This document shows positions 56,701 through 64,000 of a DNA stretch of 64,000 nucleotides, piece after piece. Every line of letters begins with the position of its first letter. Within the stretch, counting starts at the first letter, position 1. The DNA is from Trogon surrucura (Eukaryota; Chordata; Aves; Trogoniformes; Trogonidae): assembly GCA_020746105.1 (NCBI GenBank), contig CM036628.1, positions 8,731,191 to 8,795,190 on the forward strand, read 5' to 3'. Under the pieces are notes generated by a model, which did no database searches, had not been told where the DNA came from, and saw only the letters and a list, made by a program, of their open reading frames with translations. Both the position numbers and the translations under genes were made by a program.

Positions 56701-59700
56701 CGCTGACTGACTCCTAATTCCGCGACACACTTTATTGAAACGCCACTTACTACAGGACAGCAGTAGCTAGTGCTTGTTTCGAGTTTTGTCACACTCTTGC
56801 AGACTGACTTGTATTGATAATTTGATGGAAATTTGATGCCTGCAGTCTCACTGTAGTTTAAATTCCCTTTGACTGATTTACATTCTTAGGAACCCCACTG
56901 TTAAGCTCTTTATAAAGAGCCTATTAAAATATTTGTGTTTTCCTTCATATTAACAAAGCTTCAGCTGACTCCAGCTTATATTTCAGGAAGGTGCTAATGT
57001 TATTTTGACTTTGTGTAGCAGATAAGAAGGTAGCTGTAACATAATGACGACACAAGCAGTGCAGACTAGAATCAAGAAGAAAGGCTACAGGAGTGGATCA
57101 CATTTTTTCCTGTTGTGCTATGACCACTGAGTTCACAAGATCAGCCAGAAAGAGGTGCAGTGAAGGGAAAAGTAGTGTCTCTCTCCATGCAGATGAAAAA
57201 AAAAAAAGGAGCATGGAGCAGTACTGTTACCAGAAGAACTGGCAGCCCAGACAGGGTCAACACAGCTTCTACCACAGAGGATGAAGCTACTGACCAATTC
57301 TGAGCAGGCTCCCTAAGGTTTTCCCACTTTTGCTGAATGCAGAGACTGATTTCCATTTTTCAGGGTGACCACAAGAAGGAAACTGTTCACATCTGTATAC
57401 CAGTTTACAACAGTTAGCAAAATCAATCATAAAAACACCTTGTCTGAATGGAGCTACAACTGATAAAAGAAATTTAGAGGCAAATTTCTAATGATGAACC
57501 AGACATACAGTGTCTCAGTTAGTTCCCAAGCTGCCTTCTGCTAGCACACAGTACCCCGGCACACCTCAGAATGTGCGGCAAAACAAAGCAATAAGACACA
57601 GACAACGGAGGACTCTTGGAGGAGCACCTTCCCCAGCTATGTAACACAATCTCAGATGTACACTGATTGAAGTTGACCTTATTCATTCAGTTTATTTTCT
57701 TTTAAAAAAAGACAGTACAGGATGTCTGTTTTCAAATTGGTTAAAAAAATGTGAACAAGTTTCCTTAAGAAATAGAACAATCTTTATTATTTAGAGCACA
57801 TGTTGAACAGGTTGACAGTTCCCTAAGGAGCAATACATACAGGAAAACTAGTGGTTTTATAACAGGCAGTCAGGTGAAACTTAAGATGTTTTTTGAACCA
57901 GTTATCTGCATATCAGTTTAGGAGTACTTCAAACTCTGAGCCAATATACTTGCAAATGAAGATTAAGTTTCAAGTTTTTACAAGATACTTCCAGTATTGT
58001 TAAATTTTGGGAACAGTTTGCACTAGTCTATACCGTCAGTTGGAAACTGCGCACAGTTCAAAAACGTGCATGGTCAGCTGAAGACAGTGTGGTAGCTACT
58101 CCTTAACAGAAATGCATGTGTAACTGGTGCCACTAAACATCAGTCAAAACCACTAAAAATCTATATCAGCTTCCGCATTTGAAGATATATTAATATGAAA
58201 GTCATTAGATCCACTTTTTAAAATTTTTAATTATAATGGAAAGTCCTGAAGCCTGTTTCAGGATTAAATTTATAGTCGTTCCCCACTTTCATTAAAATGA
58301 ATTTCAGTAACTGATGCAAAATTCAAGCTGTAGACTACAAGCTATAGTAAGCATTAACCACCCATACTTGCTTCCTTGGCTAGTGTCAAGAGTAACTGTT
58401 TTTATGGAAAGAAAAAAATTACTGAAAGAAGTGTATGTTATGATTTGTATACAAACATGCCACAGACATCTCTACAACCCTAGAAAACACTAATAAAACA
58501 CTAAATCAGTTTTGACGCAGGCTAAACTCATTCTAATGGGGGAGATGTTATGTTCATTAAACAACTAGTTTAGGCAGCTCATTTTATGACATAGGCAAAA
58601 AAGCCACACTTACCTAAAAGTCTAAAAGACTTTTTTTTCCATGCAGTAAAAACTATGTATTACAGTAAAAGGAGGGCAGAGAAAAGTCGTGCAGCAAGGG
58701 TTAGTCTTTACAGAGCTGCAGTTCAAGAACATTCCAGTTGCACTGCATTTTTTAAGCTCATTATCCTTTCCATAGAGCAAGGAAAAACAGGTGTTGTGGG
58801 TCCATCTCAGACATGTTTGGCTTTTGCATTCTTAACATTAATAATGCTACACAGCAATCAAACACAAAGTACATTAAACATTCAGAATGCCAATGGCAGG
58901 CAGTTATAATATGAATTTTGATTGGCAGAGAACCATTCAAAATGAAGATTTAAAGACAGCTCAAGCTGCAATAACAGATACTGGCTCATTAAATGAAAGT
59001 GTCTTTAAATAACGGTCATTCAAAGCAACAAGACAGACCAGTTCTGTGCAGAGTACGATATAAAGTTAAGTGCACTTTAAATTTCTGGAATATTTAGAAA
59101 GGTTATTCCCTTTAAACTGATGCCAGCAAAAAAAGCTTGCACTAATTTAGCAGAACCCTGCCTCAGTTGAATATTTTAGATGAATGCCAAGGTATAATAA
59201 ATGATGAAGATTTCAGTGCCTAACAGTATATATTTTTTTTAAAACAGCACTGAAGTTGTCTTTTGGCAAGTATAGGCCACCCATTTTTTTTGTACAGCCA
59301 GGGTACAGGAATGATTCCTGAAACTACACCAAGGCAGGAGTAAACTCCTCAAATTCTGTCAAAGCTAAGTTACTGCTGCCACTTCAAAAGATCACTTAAT
59401 CACCAGCCTAAAGTTCAATTCTATGAAAACCAAAGTTGTTACTGGGCATCATACAATCCTTGTCAAACACTGTACGAGTCAACATAGTGACTAATGCTGC
59501 CAGCTTAACCCACAAGTATGACAACATCTAAGGAACGCAGAGGAGAGAAGCAAGTACAAATTCTATGCTATTCCGGGAGTTGCCCAACACATACCAGTTT
59601 AGAATGTGTTCTTGTTTCAGGCTATAATTTGTAAAAAGCAGAAATAAATCTTAAACTCTGTAGAGGTTTTGCAAGATAAAAATCCTTAGCTTAGCAATTA

Positions 59701-62700
59701 ATGCAGTATTTGACATCTTCAAAACAGCTATGAAACCCACGTCGTCATCTTAGAGCAGGAAAACAATAAACGTAGTTCTGCTTCATTTGAGATAAACATT
59801 CTCTGCTTCTCAACTCCAATTAGCTGTGGCTAGCCATTACTCCTAAGTTTGGGGTCTTTTTTGGACTTCAGAACTTGCACTTGCTTTGTTTAGAGTGAAA
59901 TCAGAACAGGAATCGCATTTAGATTCACAAAGTTTGATATCCAGCATAGCTTTTTCTTCTGCCAATTATGTAAGCAATCACTATAATGGCAATCAAGCCA
60001 GCAAGTGCAGCACCAACTACAATTGGAATTAGAATGCTGTCATCATCCAGCGAACACTCCTGGGCTGTAGATGAGAAAAAGGTTGCAACAAGGAATAAAT
60101 AAAGACAGAATACTTGCCAAGTGTGGTACAAAAAAAATAATAAACTGTTTAATATGAAGGTGTTAAAAATCAAGTGTTATATCTTTAAACTAAGAAACTG
60201 AGAACTGCAGAGGTCTCATGGGTATACCTAGCACATATTAAGCATTATAATCACTTGGAACACTTGATAAACTAGAGAAAGCTAATGTTGTACAAGTTTT
60301 CACGTGCACAAGAGCTGTACTAGACATGGGAGGAGCCATTCTTCTACTTTTAAGAGAGAACCAGGCTTATCTATTTCATGCTTAAGGCAAGTCTGGTGCT
60401 TTTACTCACTAAGAATAAAGTGACCTAGATGTGGTATCAAGAACCTATCCAGAACGGAGGTGTGTTACAGAGAGATGAAGGAACTATACTAGAAGGAAGC
60501 TCGCTGCAACTTGAACTAGAGTGAAATGTGACCCTAACTCTATAGAACTTATGATAAATGCTGCTAACCCTGCACACATTTGGGGAGTTAACTTATCTCT
60601 GCCTAAAAAAGGAGTTCTCAAATCTGTACCTAATCTGTCTACAGATTAGTCTAGTCCAATAGAACTGTGCTGCAAGTATTAAGTGCAAAGATTAGGTTAC
60701 ACTGAAGATCAAGAGGTCATTTAAGTCATTCTAGTTTTCCCCAGATAAGACCAGGATAATGCAGCAAACAAACACTCTAGAATTTTCCTTTAGTTCTAGA
60801 TATCGAAGACCGCTTCTGAAAGAAGCTCTGTTGGTTCTTTTTTTTTCTCCCAACACTCCTATTCCTTAGACAGACAGGCAAAAAGACACAAAACACCTAA
60901 CGGTGTTACCAGAGTCCACGTCTGCTTAAGTTTTGTCCCATTTTCTTGTCTATTCAAGCTACAAAAAGCTGTATGTAAAGATGATGTCAAGTAATTTGTA
61001 ACTTATTCTGCAAGGCAGTGCTTAAATCCCTCCTTCAGTGTCTCCAGCTCCTCCAAATTTTATGAAGAGAACTAACATAACTAGTACACCTTTTTTTTAA
61101 GTGAGAACAAAGTTTTCCCTGAACTTGAGTATCAGTCTCAGAAGATTCTCTTCATTCCACGTGTAAAAAACAAAAGACAAACACAATGGAACACAAGCTT
61201 CAAGGGTAAAGTGCTTATGCCCAGCACTGATGCTGTTTAGCAAGTAGGAACTCTGCAAGCATTACAAGAATTAACAAAAAAAGAAGTCTTACCTGTAGAG
61301 AACTTATTTGCCTTCACAAGGAATGGCTGAATCCATAGATTAAAAGTATGTATCTGAAATTCTTCATTAATCTCAAGAGTTTGTTCTTTTCGGCACATGT
61401 AAGAACTGCCAAGGAAAGCATCCCACTCGCTGAAATTGTTGTTACCTGCATTTGAAATGACTACACAAAGGGGAAAAGGAAATTTGCATGTCAGCTTGAA
61501 ATGCAAGAGAGCTGTTAACACTATCGTAAGACTAAGGAGCTCAGTCTAGAGGGGTCAACTTAAACATCAGCTACTCTGGAAAATACGGTAGTTTGAAGCA
61601 CAATTCATCTGCTTAACTAAAAAAAAGTCAGGCATTGAAGTTATCACAGCACTTAGCAGTAACCTATCCTCCATATAGATGTGCCATGAGGCTTTCCTTG
61701 TAGCTTGGCACATCCCAACACTGCAGTCACGAGCATTTTAGCTTTAGTGCCCTTTTAACTGGAGTAGCCCTGACAAGCAACCTTACAAAAAAAAGTTTTG
61801 GAAAAAAGTATGGCTTAGTTTTTGGAGGACTGGTCTCTTTTCCCAATGAGAGTTAAGCAGAAGTCATCAGAAGACAAAGCAGCATCTTCAATCAAAGACA
61901 ACTGCTGGTTCAGGGGAAAAAAAAAAAACAAAAAAAAAAAAACAAAAAAAAAACACTTCAGAGTTGATACAAGTGTATTTCACAGCTCAAAAAATTACAT
62001 TACTGAAAACAGCTATCAAGAAGCTCTCAATTTATATATATTTATCAGACACCCCATTAACAGAAGCTTCAGTAAAAGAGAAGGATTGCACACTGCCATT
62101 TAAAGTAACTCTTGTAGACATTTCTGCTTATTACTTTTGCTCCTACCAACTTAAAGACTTAAGGTAGGAAGTAGCAGTAAGCATGAACAGCACTGAAAAA
62201 AAAAAAAGTCGGAAGTGTTCGATTAACATCGAATAAAAGCTTACACTTGGCTTTAAGGTAGATACTATTTCTTACCAGAACCATTCAGATGGTTGAGCAG
62301 CGTAACATTCACCTCTTTCAGATAAAATTTTTGTCCACCTTCACTTGTATTTTTCTGTTTAAGAAGGAAGAACCAACTATTAGTGTGCAATTCCACATTT
62401 TTAACTTTAAGAACACAGGCTTTACAAAGGCTTACGCATTTACTACAGTCTTACACTTTCTACAGCTTTAACCCAATTGAGGCAGTGGGCTAGCCAGTTC
62501 CACTTCCTATATGGGAACAGTCTACCACCATCAAATGACAGACGGATTTTGCTGTGAGTGATCATCATGCAAAGATGTTAAAGTGGAAGATTAGTTTAAA
62601 ATAAAAGAAGGTACTTACAACAACAAATGTGAAACCGATCAATGTGCTATTTCCATCATTCAATTTCAGAGTAGCTGTCCTATTACCACAGGTACCATCT

Positions 62701-63466
62701 GCAGTAGTTGTCTTTGGATTGATGTTGATCAGAAGAGGCTGAAACACAGACATACCGCATCAAAGCCATTCAGCTGCCATTAGGAATCCATTGTTTCAGT
62801 CAGTAGCAGTCTTAGGCTAGAAGAGCTCATCATGAAGAAGACTGAGCCTGGCTTCTATCGAACCAAGGCCACCTGATTTACATGCTGGTAATACTGAAGC
62901 AAACATATTGCCCAGTGAAGTCTTTTGTTGACCTAATACAACAGGTTAGCTCTGGCTCCCTCTGTGGGAAACGACAGTATCTGCAGGGACTGACTGCCTT
63001 AAACACTAAGAAAATGCCAGGCTTTTAATGATGTCAGAGGTACTTCAGTAACAAGCTACATCGAATCCACGCAAGGTTTTGAGGCTAGGTATGCCACAAA
63101 ACAATTCTGATGTCAGAGAAGTGCTATACACAATACTTGGAAGCGGTTCTGGAGAGCCAGCAGTGTACAAAGCAAACACCCTGCCCTCCCATGTCATACC
63201 AACTAACTACAAGCAGCCTTTCTATTCTTCTATATAGAAAAGAAGCACCTTGTCTTGGGAAACATTCAGCTGCAGCCCCACAATAGCCAGAAGACAAGCT
63301 GTATTTCCATTTTTAAGAGAATAGTTTCCCGTTTCTGGATTCTCCACAGGTTTGGGAGCAGTAGTTGGAGCAGGCGATAAAGTGGTGATCGATGCAGTAG
63401 TTACATTGGCAATAGTAGGCGTAACAGTAGGTGCAGAAGTAGGTGTATCAGCACGACATCTAAACT
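53603..63466 (-). CDS. LAMP2: Lysosome-associated membrane protein 2 (LAMP2), exons 5-9, 5' part outside window
   Basis: Minus-strand coding exons: 63466-63249, 62738-62619, 62354-62276 and 61460-61293, then alternative last exons 60064-59925 (2B) and 53745-53603 (2C), with a dead 2A exon at 56539-56400. The part present covers the Thr/Pro-rich hinge, the membrane-proximal luminal domain with its cysteines (NTACLL, DGTCGNR, YMCRKE, EC) and the alternative membrane-plus-tail units. Each tail ends in a GYxxΦ lysosomal sorting signal (GYQTL in B, GYQSV in C). LAMP2 is a heavily glycosylated protein of late endosome/lysosome membranes needed for autophagosome-lysosome fusion. 2A serves chaperone-mediated autophagy and 2C has been linked to nucleic-acid uptake by lysosomes (published knowledge). 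Exons 1-4 must lie beyond 64000. The exon numbering follows the human gene. Confidence 0.95.
54297..54302 (-). terminator. LAMP2: Candidate poly(A) signal, perhaps of the former LAMP2A transcript
   Basis: AATAAA on the minus strand, lying downstream of the 2A relic and upstream of the 2C exon. Inferred from position only. Confidence 0.25.
56046..56239 (+). mobile_element. CR1 LINE 3' fragment
   Basis: Contains the CR1 3' end blocks CACAGGCTGCCCAGGGAGGT, TCTCCTTCTCCGGAGACATT, GGACGCGTTCCTGTGGGGCT and GGTTGGACTAGATGAACTCT, ending ATTCTGTGATT. Only the last ~195 bp are present. It belongs to a different CR1 subtype from the 39 kb copy, as judged by the tail octamer. It lies 160 bp beyond the old LAMP2A stop codon, in opposite orientation to LAMP2. 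Confidence 0.95.
56400..56539 (-). pseudogene. LAMP2: Decayed LAMP2 isoform-A last exon (9A relic)
   Basis: Read on the minus strand after the acceptor TTTCTGTTTAG (exon start 56539) in the phase shared by the 2B and 2C exons, it gives (A)[25 protein letters not shown], a TAG stop at 56462-56460, [17 protein letters not shown], a TAA at 56408-56406, F, then TAA at 56402-56400. This aligns without gaps to the LAMP2A membrane-and-tail unit recalled from human. VPIAVGA, LLAYF and AGYE-F are kept. The Lys-His-His-His motif needed for chaperone-mediated autophagy is now K-Q-F-S, and the Gln codon of the final GYEQF became TAA. Two separate nonsense changes plus non-conservative changes argue for real decay rather than a read error. 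No other copy of the 2A exon was seen between 53.7 and 61.3 kb. Confidence 0.88.
56540..59924 (-). other. LAMP2: LAMP2B 3' UTR and flanking sequence
   Basis: Minus-strand poly(A) hexamer at 57783-57788, about 2.1 kb past the 2B stop, is the best candidate end. AT-rich; no exon or transposon was recognised. Confidence 0.5.
59925..60064 (-). CDS. LAMP2: LAMP2 alternative last exon 9, isoform B
   Basis: Acceptor TCATCTACAG, phase 1, 46 codons with TGA at 59925-59927. Encodes (A)[17 protein letters not shown], the helix [16 protein letters not shown] and the tail [12 protein letters not shown]. It is a clear LAMP2B tail, the form abundant in heart and muscle in other species. Confidence 0.97.
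60065..61292 (-). other. LAMP2: LAMP2 intron 8
   Basis: No exon or recognised repeat. Confidence 0.6.
61293..61460 (-). CDS. LAMP2: LAMP2 exon 8
   Basis: Acceptor CCCCTTTGTGTAG, donor ACAG|GTAAGA, 2 + 165 + 1 nt. Encodes (V)[39 protein letters not shown] and [16 protein letters not shown]. The last base G is shared with whichever alternative exon 9 follows. An alternative acceptor 15 nt inside (AATGCAG|GTAAC) is possible but would break the phase with exon 7. Confidence 0.95.
61461..62275 (-). other. LAMP2: LAMP2 intron 7
   Basis: Contains an A-rich tract with single C interruptions at 61916-61953. No exon seen. Confidence 0.65.
61916..61953. repeat. Poly(A)/C simple tract
   Basis: Three runs of about 10-12 A separated by single C. 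Confidence 0.9.
62276..62354 (-). CDS. LAMP2: LAMP2 exon 7
   Basis: Acceptor TCTTAAACAG, donor TCTG|GTAAGA, 26 codons plus 1 nt: [20 protein letters not shown] then NHLNGS. FYLKEVN is the family-conserved core; NTS, NVT and NGS are sequons. Confidence 0.95.
62355..62618 (-). other. LAMP2: LAMP2 intron 6
   Basis: Short intron with nothing else recognised. Confidence 0.7.
62619..62738 (-). CDS. LAMP2: LAMP2 exon 6
   Basis: Acceptor GTGTTTCAG, donor GTTGTT|GTAAGT, 40 codons: [40 protein letters not shown]. Contains a conserved luminal cysteine. Confidence 0.93.
62739..63248 (-). other. LAMP2: LAMP2 intron 5
   Basis: No exon or recognised repeat. Confidence 0.65.
63249..63466 (-). CDS. LAMP2: LAMP2 exon 5 (hinge and start of second luminal domain)
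   Basis: Acceptor TTTCTTTTCAG, phase 1, 72 codons. Encodes (E)[18 protein letters not shown], the Thr/Pro/Ala hinge expected to be O-glycosylated, then [20 protein letters not shown] and LQLNVSQDK. The donor AAG|GTGCTT is weak (T at +5), but no better site keeps the frame. Confidence 0.9.
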
Positions 63467-64000
63467 CTGAAAAGAAATTTTAACCACCATTTCAGTGCTG
63501 AAATTTTATTCAAGTCTTATGACTCAGAGGTCAGTTCCATACAGATAACGATTTCTTTGCTGAAATCTAGGCTCACTGTGAGTCTGCTCATCATCAAGGC
63601 AGAAGCCTCAATCTCAGCACTATGACACAGTATTGCAAAAAACTTACAGCTACCGTTTTCCCAGAAGTTCCAATATCCACAGTTTTAAGTCCACGTAGCA
63701 TAGGCAGTACTACTTACCTATGACACAGCAAAGTGAAACACATGAACAAAGACAGCGAAGTGATGCTGTGGTTTAACCCCAATTAACCATCCCAGCCAAA
63801 ACCAGCACAAGCGGTTATAAAAGTGTGATGTGCATTCGCTGTAGACTAAATAAGCGACTCTACTACATGGCTAGATGTAGCACAGTGATGAGCTCATCTC
63901 CTTTGAGCAGCTGAGCCGTGAGATGAGACAACATGCTCTGGACTATTTAAATGAAAGAAAAGAGGCTACCACTGAAAACGAAAGACAGTCAGTTAAAAAC
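63467..64000 (-). other. LAMP2: LAMP2 intron 4 (partial)
   Basis: No exon 4 was found before the window ends. Contains the collapsed LTR remnant at 63764-63809. Confidence 0.6.
63764..63809 (-). mobile_element. 46-bp LTR remnant: both LTR ends with the middle deleted
   Basis: TGCTGTGGTTTAACCCC, one edge of the LTR family seen at 11.0 and 14.9 kb, is fused directly to AATTAACCATCCCAGCCAAA plus ACCAGCACA, which resembles the other edge (compare AATTAACTCTCTGC … AAAACCAGGGCA at 11508-11534). About 500 bp of LTR interior is missing. Confidence 0.65.

Noticed and set aside
61446-61460. Alternative start of LAMP2 exon 8 at the internal AATGCAG acceptor
   Set aside because: It has no pyrimidine tract and would break the reading phase with exon 7; the upstream acceptor after CCCCTTTGTGTAG fits both.
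63700-63760. Donor-like CATAG|GTAAGTAG on the minus strand as the end of LAMP2 exon 4
   Set aside because: The sequence upstream of it on the minus strand is not LAMP-like and contains the LTR remnant, so exon 4 is more likely beyond the window.

Overview
This window is vertebrate and almost certainly avian. The evidence is a set of intron-bearing genes with GT-AG splice sites, CR1 LINE fragments ending in the typical ATTCTATG/ATTCTGTG repeats, and LTR fossils of the endogenous-retrovirus type common in bird genomes. The gene order ZBTB33 - TMEM255A - ATP1B4 - LAMP2 matches human Xq24 (from memory, part of chicken chromosome 4). The species cannot be named from the sequence alone.

Layout. 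1-1.46 kb: CpG island with a 33-bp minisatellite, the likely ZBTB33 promoter and non-coding first exon. 2.07-4.11 kb (+): the single coding exon of ZBTB33 (Kaiso), then a long 3' UTR to about 6.9 kb. 10.36-36.10 kb (-): TMEM255A, nine coding exons reconstructed with consistent phases (323 aa), tail-to-tail with ZBTB33 and starting in a second CpG island (35.5-36.7 kb). Its last intron holds two LTR fossils and another lies between exons 8 and 7. 36.1-40.3 kb: intergenic, with a 5'-truncated CR1. 40.31-49.21 kb (+): ATP1B4, eight coding exons (319 aa), with all six ectodomain cysteines and a short N-terminus. 53.60-63.47 kb (-): LAMP2 exons 5 to 9 (the 5' part lies beyond the window), convergent with ATP1B4.

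Main observation. LAMP2 makes isoforms A, B and C in other vertebrates by choosing between alternative last exons. In transcript order the window holds an intact 2B exon (59925-60064), then a decayed 2A exon (56400-56539), then an intact 2C exon (53603-53745). The 2A copy aligns to the 2A tail without gaps and keeps its splice acceptor and reading phase. It has a stop inside the membrane segment, has lost the basic/histidine tail motif, and has a second stop where the penultimate Gln codon should be. This bird therefore appears unable to make LAMP2A, the receptor of chaperone-mediated autophagy, while B and C remain intact.

The four genes do not form a pathway; their neighbourhood is conserved synteny. 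ZBTB33 is a methyl-CpG/sequence-specific repressor, TMEM255A a four-pass membrane protein of unknown function, ATP1B4 a P-type ATPase beta subunit, and LAMP2 a lysosomal membrane glycoprotein. I found no tRNA, rRNA, CRISPR or other non-coding RNA gene.
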